Shown here piece by piece: positions 52,441 to 60,730 of a stretch of 64,000 bases of DNA. How positions within the stretch are numbered: position 1 is the stretch's first letter; each line of letters begins with the position of its first letter. The stretch spans positions 39,360 through 103,359 of the forward strand of contig JBKHAN010000002.1 of NCBI GenBank assembly GCA_046542845.1, in the 5' to 3' direction. The DNA is from SKKC01 sp046542845 (GTDB lineage Bacteria; Spirochaetota; Spirochaetia; DSM-27196; SKKC01). The notes beneath the pieces are model-generated. The model was not told the origin of the DNA. It saw only the letters and a list, made by a program, of their open reading frames with translations, and ran no database searches. A program made the translations under genes and the position numbers.

Positions 52441-53976
52441 TTAACCGGGGTTTCGTTCGAGGAAGGCCTGAACGCGCGCCTGGTCATCCCGGGTAAGCTG
52501 CCCGCTCCGCACCCCTGCTGTCACCAGTTCGTCGATGGTCGCGTATGAGTGCAGCCGAACGTCGGCTCGCTCCATGTCGCGACGGCCTGTCGTCCCGCGC
52601 TCAAGCAGCACCACGAGATCCTTTACGATGAGGTCTTCGGCCCGCAGGACCTCTAAAGCCTCGATCTTGCTCTTGCCCGTTGTGATCAGATCGTCGAGCA
52701 GCAGCGCGCGCTCCCCCGCCTTGTAAAGCCCCTCGATTCTGTTTCCGGTGCCGTGCGCTTTCATGGGTATACGCGGGTATATCAGCGGAGACCCGGTCGC
52801 AAACGATGCTGCGGTTCCGAGGGGGAGCGCCGCTACAGGTACCGCGGCAATCCTGTCGTATACGATTCTTCTCGCCATGCGCGCGTATGCTTCACCCGCA
52901 ATGGCAAGCATCCCGACGTCGGAGGATACACGTCGCAGATCGACGTAGAACGGGCTCGGAAGGCCGGACTTCAGGGTAAACTGTCCCGTTTGAAAACAAC
53001 CGAAATCTATCAGCTTTGCGAAGAACAGACGCTTAAGCTCGTCATCGGACAAGCGTTGCAGGCCTGCGAAGCCGCCATCCGCGGTCTGAGGACTCTCCGT
53101 CGTCTCCTCGCTCGCGTACTCGGTGGTATATCGGGACGGCGGGAGTGTCCCGCGATTTCGCACCTTTTCTGAAGCGCCACGAATCTCGTCGCGATATCGA
53201 AGCGCCGCCTCCCGCGGGTCATCCGCCCCGGCAACGGCCCGAGCCACCACGGGTATGATCTTCCCTCCCTCGGGATCCGCTCCGCTGAGAATCGTCTCGG
53301 AGGCTGTCGCTCCCTGTGCTCCGACCCCGGGGGCAAGAATCCAGCACGCTGGATAGCGGTTTCGGATCGCGCGAAGCGCCTCCCCGTCGGTGGCCCCGAC
53401 GACGAGTCCGATACGAGGCGAAAAATCGGTCATAACCTCTGCCACAGTCAGATAGAAGGGCTCGTTATCCGGGCCGACGGGCACATGTTGAAGCTCGCGT
53501 GCAGAAGGGTTGCTCGTGCGACAGAGCGCAAAGAGCGCGGTATCATCAAAATCCAGAAAGGGAAGCAAACTGTCGGTGCCCAGGTACGGACTGACCGTAA
53601 TGCAGCGAACACCAAGGTCTTCAAAAGCGGCCATTGCGTATGCGGTCGCTGTTGAACCGATGTCGCCCCGCTTGGCGTCAAGTATAACCGGAACCTCCGG
53701 ACCGATATGAGCCAGCGTTCGTCTCAGTGCGTCAAGGCCCTCCTGCCCGTGTGCTTCGTAAAAGGCGATATTCGGCTTATACGCCAGCGCAAGCTCCCGC
53801 GTAGCGTCTACAATGCGGGCATTATGAGCAAACAACTGCTCTCCGACGTTTGTGCCGAACTCCACGCGGGGGTCCAGGCCCACGCAAAGGAGCGAGTCGA
53901 TGTCGCTGTATCGGCGTTCAAGTTCGTAAAAAAAACCGCTCGGTATTCGTTCCATGTGGTGGCAGTCTATCGTCAT
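52441..53976 (-). CDS. pyrFE: Fused orotidine-5'-phosphate decarboxylase - orotate phosphoribosyltransferase
   Basis: A single 511-residue protein with the last two steps of UMP synthesis. Residues 10-270 are an OMP decarboxylase (catalytic D100, K102 and D105 in LDAKRGDIGS). A polar linker covers about 275-305. Residues 308-511 are an orotate phosphoribosyltransferase with the PRPP loop LLLDDLITTG (425-434). The order is decarboxylase first, the reverse of animal UMP synthase. The start is either the ATG at 53976 or one seven codons later; no ribosome-binding site is clear. It is divergent from the isochorismatase-like gene with only 19 bases between the first possible starts. Confidence 0.95.
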   Translation of the reverse strand: MTIDCHHMERIPSGFFYELERRYSDIDSLLCVGLDPRVEFGTNVGEQLFAHNARIVDATRELALAYKPNIAFYEAHGQEGLDALRRTLAHIGPEVPVILDAKRGDIGSTATAYAMAAFEDLGVRCITVSPYLGTDSLLPFLDFDDTALFALCRTSNPSARELQHVPVGPDNEPFYLTVAEVMTDFSPRIGLVVGATDGEALRAIRNRYPACWILAPGVGAQGATASETILSGADPEGGKIIPVVARAVAGADDPREAALRYRDEIRGASEKVRNRGTLPPSRYTTEYASEETTESPQTADGGFAGLQRLSDDELKRLFFAKLIDFGCFQTGQFTLKSGLPSPFYVDLRRVSSDVGMLAIAGEAYARMARRIVYDRIAAVPVAALPLGTAASFATGSPLIYPRIPMKAHGTGNRIEGLYKAGERALLLDDLITTGKSKIEALEVLRAEDLIVKDLVVLLERGTTGRRDMERADVRLHSYATIDELVTAGVRSGQLTRDDQARVQAFLERNPG

Positions 53977-53995
53977 AGTTTAAACTCGTGCAATA

Positions 53996-54571
53996 ATGCA
54001 GCGTATGAATGACACGAATGGTGTTCGGAACCGGGTGAATGCCTCGACGTCGCTCGGCCTTATCGTTGACGTTCAGGAACGCCTGTTTCCGGTTATGCAT
54101 GAACCCGACATACTCAAGCGCAAGCTCGTAACGCTGATCGAAGGTTTCAAGCTCCTCGACGTACCCTTCTATGTAAGCGAGCAGTATCCGAGAGGACTCG
54201 GCACAACGGTGGACGATGTTGCAACCGCTTCAGCGGGGATCGTCCCTTTAGAGAAGATGGAGTTCAGCTGCATGGCTAACGCGGCAATCCGCAGCAAGCT
54301 TCTCGAAGACGACGAGCGAACGATAATTGTGGCTGGAATCGAGGCCCACGTCTGCGTGCAGCAGACCGTACTCGATGTCATGAGGGAGGGCCTGCGTGTA
54401 TATGTCTGTGCAGACGCGGTCAGCAGCAGAAACCCGGTCGACGCGAGGTGTGCGCTCGAACACATGCGCCAGTACGGTGCCGCTGTCGGCACAGTCGAGT
54501 CGCTGCTCTTCGAGCTGTGTCATGTATCCGGTACAGATACGTTTCGCTCGCTCTCGAAACTCGTCAAGTAG
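53996..54571 (+). CDS. Isochorismatase-superfamily hydrolase
   Basis: A 191-residue cytosolic protein of the cysteine hydrolase fold. The triad is D25 (IVDVQERL), K87 (LEKMEFSC) and C120 (GIEAHVCVQQT). The nicotinamidase metal motif is absent, so the substrate is different from that of PncA; related short proteins are annotated YcaC-like or as mitochondrial ISOC1/2-like and lack a settled substrate. An ATG three codons downstream (54005) is an alternative start. It overlaps the convergent gene at its 3' end by eight bases. Confidence 0.88.
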   Translation: MQRMNDTNGVRNRVNASTSLGLIVDVQERLFPVMHEPDILKRKLVTLIEGFKLLDVPFYVSEQYPRGLGTTVDDVATASAGIVPLEKMEFSCMANAAIRSKLLEDDERTIIVAGIEAHVCVQQTVLDVMREGLRVYVCADAVSSRNPVDARCALEHMRQYGAAVGTVESLLFELCHVSGTDTFRSLSKLVK

Positions 54572-55424
54572 GCTCCCCGCGCAGGAGCAGGGTCTCGTAG
54601 CCTTCAAGGGTAAGCGTGAGCGCGCCCGAAGCGTCGTGATGCGGATACACGAGATCGTCCGACAGAACGTCCCTGAACAGCAGGGGCTCTTCCTGCGACG
54701 CCGCACCGGTCAGGTCTTGTGACATTCCGGCGTCGCCGGCGTCACGATTTGTGTTCGCGATAAACCAGAGAGCTTCGTTGGAGTCGCATGGATTTATGTG
54801 AGCTGAGTAGACTCCCTCGTCCTGAGCTGTTCTTGTATACGAGCGTACGCATAGCCCGGAGAAACCCGGCGCGAGCGCGAGCAGACCGTTGTAAAGGTGA
54901 TACGCAAACGAATCCGGTTCGTCGATCTGTGTAATAATGCGACCCGCAAACGTGTCGGGGTCATCCATGACCACGGAATCAAGCTCTGACTGGAGAAAAC
55001 AGCGGAGATCAATAGAAATGCCCCGGCCGGCAGACATGAGAATCGCCGCAACCTGCGTCGTAATGGCTCCGCGCTGCCGTTCGGGAAGCGCACGCGGAGC
55101 GATCGCGTCGATTAACTCAACGCAGCCGAAGCCTTCTCCGCCACCGGAGATCAAAGGGGTTGCACCTTCACTCGGGTGCTCAGTATCGGTAGTCGGCGTC
55201 CACGTGTCTTCAATCCAGTGGCCAGCCGGGCGCAGCGCATCGACCAGTGACAGGCACGCTCGTGAATTGAGCCTCACGTCCCGGAGATCGGAAGACCATA
55301 CAACGGAGTCGAACAGGCCCTGAAACACCTCGTTCAGGAGCAGGTCGGAAAGCCGGTCCTCCCTTTCTACTTCATGTCGTCCTATGGGAATGAAAATGCT
55401 GAGGTGCTCAGTCAAGGATGCCAT
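54564..55424 (-). CDS. Protein of unknown function; C-terminus resembles the end of a GH13 enzyme
   Basis: A soluble 286-residue acidic protein. The last 130 residues (FAYHLYNGLLALAPGFSGLC, ALWFIANTNRDAG, LTLTLEGYETLLLRGE) look like the end of a GH13 alpha-amylase/sucrose-phosphorylase-type protein with its beta-sandwich, but no catalytic Asp/Glu motifs of that family are visible. It could be a degenerate remnant or an unrelated fold. The annotated ATG has GGAGGG only one base away, too close; a TTG three codons on (55415) has better spacing. Function not recognised. Confidence 0.6.
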   Translation of the reverse strand: MASLTEHLSIFIPIGRHEVEREDRLSDLLLNEVFQGLFDSVVWSSDLRDVRLNSRACLSLVDALRPAGHWIEDTWTPTTDTEHPSEGATPLISGGGEGFGCVELIDAIAPRALPERQRGAITTQVAAILMSAGRGISIDLRCFLQSELDSVVMDDPDTFAGRIITQIDEPDSFAYHLYNGLLALAPGFSGLCVRSYTRTAQDEGVYSAHINPCDSNEALWFIANTNRDAGDAGMSQDLTGAASQEEPLLFRDVLSDDLVYPHHDASGALTLTLEGYETLLLRGEPT

Positions 55425-55478
55425 CCCTCCGACTCGGAATCCAGTAAACTTCGCAGCGCTTCATGAGTACCGGACAAC

Positions 55479-55502
55479 GGACGGCCGTCGAAACGGCCCT
55501 CC
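55479..55502. other. Stem-loop in the 55425-55530 gap
   Basis: GGACGGCCGT (55479-55488) and ACGGCCCTCC (55493-55502) form a ten-base stem with one mismatch and a CGAA loop. There is no T run on either strand. It lies between two minus-strand genes of unknown function and might end the transcript of the upstream one (55531-56085). Confidence 0.45.
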
Positions 55503-55530
55503 GATTTATACGCATTCGAGCCCGGTGGAC

Positions 55531-56085
55531 TCAGTTACTGACCGGTGGTATTACGATCTTCTTGAACACGGATGCAAAAATTTCCGCAGCTTTGTCCGCG
55601 TCACGCAGGGGTATGCGGGCGTCCTTCCGGAATGAATCTGCAAAAAAAGCCCGCACGTCCTCGACGATAGTCTCGGAATAGTAAAACAGGTACGCGAAAT
55701 TGTTACCGGACGGTTCGAGGACGGTAAAAGCGCTATAGGAGATTACCGGTTCCTTCGCGATCATGATCCGGTCGTCGCGGGAGGAGGTATGTATCTCAAG
55801 CTCCTTAAACCGGTAGGGAATCTGGTAGTCCGCCTCGCGATACGCAGGCTCGATATGCTTCTTCGCGTAATTTCGCGGCTCAACGAGAATATACACCTTC
55901 GATCCTTCAGCCTGAAATGTCAGGCTGTTCTCGCTCGCGTAAATATCCTTGACATTCGAGTACGATACGGCTTCATACCGGGTATAGGTACTATTCTCGT
56001 CGAAGAACGAGCTTACGATAAATCCCCCGTCTACCGGAAAATCGCTTTCTCTGTAGGCGGCAAAAAGATCTTTGATTTTAGCCAT
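55531..56085 (-). CDS. Conserved-looking soluble protein of unknown function
   Basis: 184 residues, with an excellent AAGGAGA upstream of the ATG. It has no signal peptide or membrane helix. The protein is rich in Tyr and Phe (SSFFDENSTYTRYEAVSYSN, NFAYLFYYSETIVEDV) and looks like a compact alpha/beta domain. No catalytic motif is recognised. It is divergent from the J-domain protein gene across a 127-base gap containing an A-rich tract, in which I found only weak promoter-like sequences. Confidence 0.75.
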   Translation of the reverse strand: MAKIKDLFAAYRESDFPVDGGFIVSSFFDENSTYTRYEAVSYSNVKDIYASENSLTFQAEGSKVYILVEPRNYAKKHIEPAYREADYQIPYRFKELEIHTSSRDDRIMIAKEPVISYSAFTVLEPSGNNFAYLFYYSETIVEDVRAFFADSFRKDARIPLRDADKAAEIFASVFKKIVIPPVSN

Positions 56086-56212
56086 GGAATCTCCTTCAAC
56101 GCTTCTCTTTTAATGCAGTCTAACGTTTTTTTTCTTCGTCGTCTAATGCGATTCGATTTATCTTCGGTATTGTAGCGGAGCCAGGAACTTCACGATATAC
56201 TGCCGATGCACC

Positions 56213-57013
56213 ATGGATGTGAAGACTGCATTCCGAATTTTCCGCTTACAAGGGGACTCCTCAGAAACTGATCTCTCTGAATCGTACCGACGACTCGTGA
56301 AGCGGTTCCATCCGGATAACAACCCCGGCAAAGAAGAATGGGCGCACAGTCGAATGATCATCATAAACAATGCGTTTGAACTGGCACGGAGTTCGCTCGG
56401 AACATCGAAGGCAACCCGAGGTACGGCGACCGCCGGAACAACTTCGAATAACCATCGACGTCGGGAGCCGCGTGTCCAACCGGTACTCGAAATTCACGAC
56501 ATCGAAGACCACCTCCTTGACGGTGTGTACCGCTACTATCAGTACGGGCTCGAAAACACTCACTTGCGTACCCAGGGAAGCTTTCGAACACACTACCGCA
56601 AGGCATTGCGAACCGTCGAACAGGCTGTGTCATCACTTGAAGAGCGCATAACTCGAGCGAGGGGACGCAACGACATTCGCAGAGCCGTGACGGTCCTCGA
56701 ATTTGCCGGCTGTTTTCTTGAATGCATGCAACTCGATCGCCACTTTGCTCCGAATGCGAACGCACGTCACGTCCGGGCATATCGGAAATATCGAAATGCG
56801 GCCGAACTGCTCGATGCGTATATTCGCTCCACGCTTTTCCCCGAGCTCAACAGTTCCACGCGACCGGCTTTGGTAGGAGGTCCCGGCCTCTGCGAACAGG
56901 ATCTACTGTATGTCGTGTGTCACCACGCGGATTCGGGTTGGACCGATTACGCTGTGCTGAAGCTCCGCCTCCTCGAGGTCTTTCAGGCTTACGTGATCGC
57001 GAGATCCCCATAA
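56213..57013 (+). CDS. J-domain protein with an uncharacterised C-terminal helical region
   Basis: A 266-residue protein. Residues 1-65 are a J domain with the HPD motif at 33-35 (YRRLVKRFHPDNNPGKEEWA), which stimulates an Hsp70 ATPase. There is no Gly/Phe region and no zinc finger, so it is a class C J protein. After a Thr/Ala linker (about 70-90) comes a mostly helical domain (VQPVLEIHDIEDHLLDGVYR to the end) that I do not recognise and that should choose the client. No Shine-Dalgarno sequence is seen. It ends 54 bases from the convergent PPDK-like gene. Confidence 0.82.
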   Translation: MDVKTAFRIFRLQGDSSETDLSESYRRLVKRFHPDNNPGKEEWAHSRMIIINNAFELARSSLGTSKATRGTATAGTTSNNHRRREPRVQPVLEIHDIEDHLLDGVYRYYQYGLENTHLRTQGSFRTHYRKALRTVEQAVSSLEERITRARGRNDIRRAVTVLEFAGCFLECMQLDRHFAPNANARHVRAYRKYRNAAELLDAYIRSTLFPELNSSTRPALVGGPGLCEQDLLYVVCHHADSGWTDYAVLKLRLLEVFQAYVIARSP

Positions 57014-57043
57014 AAAAAGCCGAACGCGTGATGCGTCCGGCTT
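57012..57043 (-). terminator. Intrinsic terminator of the cfpA-PPDK-like transcript
   Basis: On the minus strand, AAGCCGGACGC (57043-57033) pairs with GCGTTCGGCTT (57027-57017) around a five-base loop, with one mismatch, and is followed by a run of seven T residues (57018-57012) partly shared with the stem. It sits about 25 bases after the stop at 57067, and the T run touches the stop codon of the convergent J-domain gene. Confidence 0.8.
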
Positions 57044-57066
57044 ACATAACGGGGAATACGACCGCG

Positions 57067-59688
57067 CTATTTTTTTTCGTTCTTGTTCGCAATGTTTGCC
57101 TGAGCAATCGCAAGTTTCGCGATCGGTATACCGTAGGGTGAACAGGAAACATAATTGAGCCCGATTTCCCGGGTAAAGGCTATATTCTCCGGTTCTGCAC
57201 CATGCTCACCGCATAGCCCCAGACGAATATTCGGTCGTGTCAGCCGGCCGCGTTCCGCGGCGATCGCGATCATTTCCTTTACCTGCTCGCCGAGTACCTT
57301 GAACGGGTTCTCTTCGAGGAGGTCGAACTCGTTATAGTCGGAGAAAAAGTTGTTAAAGTCGTCCCGGGAAAGTCCGTTCGTTGTCTGTGTAAGGTCGTTC
57401 GTACCGAAGCTGAAAAAGTCCGCGTAGCGGGCAATTCGGTCCGCCTGTAAGGCTGCCGCGGGAAGCTCGATCATGGTACCGACCCGGTAGTGCACCGGCT
57501 CGCTTTTATGAGCCTTTCGGACTTCCTCTTCGATCGCCTTGATACCGACGATTTCCTTCCCTTCGATGTGTTTCCCGTTTCGTATGGTCTTGATCTCATT
57601 CGAGCTCATGACCAGCGGGATCATTATTTCCACAATAGCTTCGACTTTCTCTTTTTTCAGCTGATACGCAGCTTCAAAAATCGCCCTGACCTGCATATTG
57701 TAGATCTCGGGATAGCTGATTGCCACACGAACGCCCCTGTGTCCAAGCATGGGGTTGACTTCTTTCAACAGGTCACAACGCTGCTGAATCTCGTTCGCCG
57801 TCATCTTGGGATACTTCTTCCGCATAAAGGTTACGAACTGTTTCATGCTGTCCGCACCGTGGGGAAGAAACTCGTGCAGCGGCGCATCGAGGAGCCGGAT
57901 CGTCACGGGCTTGCCGGCCATGATTTTGAACAGCTTGTAGAAATCCGACGCCTGCATCTTCTCAAGTTTCGCAAGCGATTTCTCCCGCTGTCCCTTGTCG
58001 CCGGCCAGGATCATGGACCTGAACTCGTTTATCCGATTCTCGGCGAAAAACATGTGCTCGGTTCTGCACAGCCCGATCCCCGCAGCTTTGAACATGGCCG
58101 CGAGTTCGGCATCCTTGGGCTGATCTGCGTTCGCTTCCACGTCGAAATCGCCGATCTGTTCCTGAATAAGATCAAGCAGCTCGAGCAGACCGCTCCCGGC
58201 GGGATTCGGTTCGGTCAACGATGCCCGCCCCAGATAAATGGTCGGATCATCGTAATAGGGAACACTGAGGGTAATGTAATCACCTTCCTTGATCACCTTC
58301 TGACCAAGCTTGAGCTGGGTTTTCGAGAACGTGCCGTCCGGAAACACGAGTGCCACTTTTCCAAGACTTCTCGCAACTACAGGCGCATGGGAGGCGTACC
58401 CACCTTCAGTGCTCAGTACACCTTTCGCAACCTCTATCGCCTTGACGTCTTCGGCGTAGGTAGCCTCCATCGCCAGGATAAGATTGTTGTCCTCACCGGC
58501 TTGCGTCGCTCGCCGGTACTCTTTCAGGAGTGCGTCGGTCGAGAAATAGACCCGTCCGATCGCCGCCCCGACAGCACCCGCGATACCTCCGGAAATGCTC
58601 CCGAACTTCTTGACTGAAGTCAGATCAAGAGCCGGATGAAGAAGTTCACTCAAACGGCCGGGTTTAATTGCGTTAATGACGTAATCCGCGTCCACGATAC
58701 CCTTTCGATGCAGGTCCAGGAGTGTCTTGATTTCCGCCTGCGTCGAACGATTTTCCGCGGCGAACTGGTCAATAACCCAGAGCTTGCCGCTTTCAACGGT
58801 AAAGCGTACCTGGCGAATCTCCTTGAATCTTGTCTCAAGCTCCGAGGCGATTCGCTCGAGCTCTTTTCGCACCGTAGGCGCTATCTTTTCAATAGGCTTT
58901 CCCGCCGCCTTGCGGTCGTCGAACGCTTCCGGGAAGAACTCGCCCGAGATCCGGTCTTCGCCCGAAATAATGTCATGCGTATAGTAGCTGCCGAAGTAAC
59001 TCTCCTGACCATAGTTGCCAAAGACCATGGATTGAACCATGAGCGCCGAATCTTCACTCGTAGGGCGGGTCGCAAAAAGCGCCTTGTAGCGGTCTATGAC
59101 CCATACCAACTGCGCATAGCCGTTTCCGAGAACGTCCTCGGGATAAAGACCTGCAAACGCAGCGATCGTCTTTTCCACCGCCGCTTTCTTCCGGGCTTTT
59201 CTCAGTTCGGCTTCGAAGGCGTCGAGCTTCTTTGCTCGTGCCGCGGCCACGTCTCCAAAACGTTCAAGCTGCATCATTTTGATGAGTACATTCGCGAGCT
59301 CGTGATACGCGAAATCGTCTCCAACGTGTTGTGCGAAGCCTTCAACGGTATTCAGGTGTAAACCAATGTTGTGAATGGTCGAAAACGTGTTGACCATGTT
59401 AAGCATAGGACTCTCGACGACCTTGATGAGCATCGGGTTCTCCGGGTCATCAAAACCCTTGTCCATCCAGGCTTCCATCTTTCTGATCGGTTCGAGCAGA
59501 AACTCCCGCTCGGCCGCGGAGTCCGCCGTTATACTGCCGAGCGTCTCGCTGGTGAGCACAAAGCCCGGGGCAATCGGCAGACCAAGGGATGCAAGCTCCA
59601 TAACCCGCTTTCCGCGGCTCCCGAGCTCGTCAAACCCACCCGGATCGGCAAGGTACTCTTTCGAATTAAAAGCGTGATAGGTCTTCAT
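57067..59688 (-). CDS. Pyruvate-phosphate-dikinase-like protein with degenerate ATP-binding domain
   Basis: An 873-residue protein with the domain order of PPDK. The central swivelling domain has the phosphohistidine H434 (EGGYASHAPVVAR). The C-terminal PEP/pyruvate barrel is intact: GLCRTEHMFF (539-548), R598, E741, GTND (762-765) and C826 in GLCGEHG. In the N-terminal ATP-grasp domain, by eye against the Clostridium symbiosum enzyme, R92, D321, E323, Q335 and R337 correspond to Ser, Gln, Arg, Asp and Phe (SGAR becomes VVES; DIEFT becomes QVRFT; LQTR becomes IDQF). ATP/AMP chemistry is therefore doubtful. Last gene of the cfpA cluster, as ppdK is in Treponema pallidum. Confidence 0.88.
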   Translation of the reverse strand: MKTYHAFNSKEYLADPGGFDELGSRGKRVMELASLGLPIAPGFVLTSETLGSITADSAAEREFLLEPIRKMEAWMDKGFDDPENPMLIKVVESPMLNMVNTFSTIHNIGLHLNTVEGFAQHVGDDFAYHELANVLIKMMQLERFGDVAAARAKKLDAFEAELRKARKKAAVEKTIAAFAGLYPEDVLGNGYAQLVWVIDRYKALFATRPTSEDSALMVQSMVFGNYGQESYFGSYYTHDIISGEDRISGEFFPEAFDDRKAAGKPIEKIAPTVRKELERIASELETRFKEIRQVRFTVESGKLWVIDQFAAENRSTQAEIKTLLDLHRKGIVDADYVINAIKPGRLSELLHPALDLTSVKKFGSISGGIAGAVGAAIGRVYFSTDALLKEYRRATQAGEDNNLILAMEATYAEDVKAIEVAKGVLSTEGGYASHAPVVARSLGKVALVFPDGTFSKTQLKLGQKVIKEGDYITLSVPYYDDPTIYLGRASLTEPNPAGSGLLELLDLIQEQIGDFDVEANADQPKDAELAAMFKAAGIGLCRTEHMFFAENRINEFRSMILAGDKGQREKSLAKLEKMQASDFYKLFKIMAGKPVTIRLLDAPLHEFLPHGADSMKQFVTFMRKKYPKMTANEIQQRCDLLKEVNPMLGHRGVRVAISYPEIYNMQVRAIFEAAYQLKKEKVEAIVEIMIPLVMSSNEIKTIRNGKHIEGKEIVGIKAIEEEVRKAHKSEPVHYRVGTMIELPAAALQADRIARYADFFSFGTNDLTQTTNGLSRDDFNNFFSDYNEFDLLEENPFKVLGEQVKEMIAIAAERGRLTRPNIRLGLCGEHGAEPENIAFTREIGLNYVSCSPYGIPIAKLAIAQANIANKNEKK

Positions 59689-59743
59689 GTATCTGATACT
59701 CCCCTATGGGTATCCGTCTCAAAAAATTGGCGCACCAACCCGA

Positions 59744-60724
59744 CTAAAACAGCTCGAGCGTGCGATCGACTGCTCCATGCAGAAAAGCTTCGAAACGAGG
59801 GCTCGCACCTTCGAAGAGATACCGGCGCAGTTTCGAAATGTCCGTGGGATTTTCTCCGACAATGCTGATCATTATAGGCGTACCGTGTTTGACCTTGCCC
59901 CACTTGAACAGAGCGTTTATATCATTAATTCGCTCGTTCTCGTACCAGATAAGCACGTCAAACCCCGGATACTTCGACTTGTAGGACTCGATTATCCGTT
60001 TCCATGCTTCCACGTTACCGTTGTGAAAAAGCTCGTTCGTGACGTTGACCGGGATACGCGCAGTCATGCGCTGCCGTCCCCCGGACTGCGGGGCAGAGGG
60101 CTGAGCCGCAGCTTGCGCAGGAGGTGTTTCAGGCGACGCCGCGGGTTCAACCCTCGGTGACGGGGTCTCCACCGACGGGCGCGAAGCGACGCTGTTTCGC
60201 CGCTCACTCACGTAGGCCTTCTTACCCTTGATCTTTGCACCCTCAAGTAACGCAACACAGTCGTCTGCAGCCTGCTCTACGGTTGAAGGCTTCACGTCTT
60301 CATCCGGTATAGCCCCTGCATACAGCACCACGAGCTCGTCTTTCACCATGGTACCGATTGGCTCAAAGTGCTCAAGCTTCTTCGGGTTGACGACAAAAAT
60401 ACCGGTCTGCGGGTGATGATACACGAGGACCAGTTCGAGTGCAGACCATTCCCCGAGGACTTTTACCACAGGGGCGGGATCTTCAATCGTCGAGCCAAGA
60501 TTCCATGCCCGTACCGAGTACCCAAACTTTTCTTCAAGAAGTGCCGACAGAATGGGCTTTATCTGATGCCGCTCAATACGACCGGAGTCGAGACTCTCAT
60601 TAAGCAGATCGGCGAGGTTCGCACCTCGGCCGATCTGTCCCACAAACTGAGTTACTGTCTTAAAGTGGCGCAAGGCGGAGTTAAACCCCGCCTTGCTCGA
60701 AAGAACATTCAGTGTGTTGTCCAT
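59744..60724 (-). CDS. Spirochaete conserved protein of unknown function in the cfpA cluster
   Basis: 326 residues without signal peptide or membrane helix. An N-terminal domain (about 1-170; FGYSVRAWNLGSTIEDPAPV) is joined by a Pro/Ala/Ser-rich linker (about 180-220) to a C-terminal alpha/beta domain (RIPVNVTNELFHNGNVEAWK, FDVLIWYENERINDINALFK). I do not recognise either domain. It sits six bases after cfpA and 55 bases before the PPDK-like gene, the place of TP0747 in Treponema pallidum, and is likely a working partner of one of them. Confidence 0.8.
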   Translation of the reverse strand: MDNTLNVLSSKAGFNSALRHFKTVTQFVGQIGRGANLADLLNESLDSGRIERHQIKPILSALLEEKFGYSVRAWNLGSTIEDPAPVVKVLGEWSALELVLVYHHPQTGIFVVNPKKLEHFEPIGTMVKDELVVLYAGAIPDEDVKPSTVEQAADDCVALLEGAKIKGKKAYVSERRNSVASRPSVETPSPRVEPAASPETPPAQAAAQPSAPQSGGRQRMTARIPVNVTNELFHNGNVEAWKRIIESYKSKYPGFDVLIWYENERINDINALFKWGKVKHGTPIMISIVGENPTDISKLRRYLFEGASPRFEAFLHGAVDRTLELF

Positions 60725-60730
60725 AGGACC

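Noticed and set aside
57490..58617. Plus-strand open frame of 375 codons within the PPDK-like gene
   Set aside because: Antisense shadow; contains no start signal or motif, and the minus-strand protein is clear.
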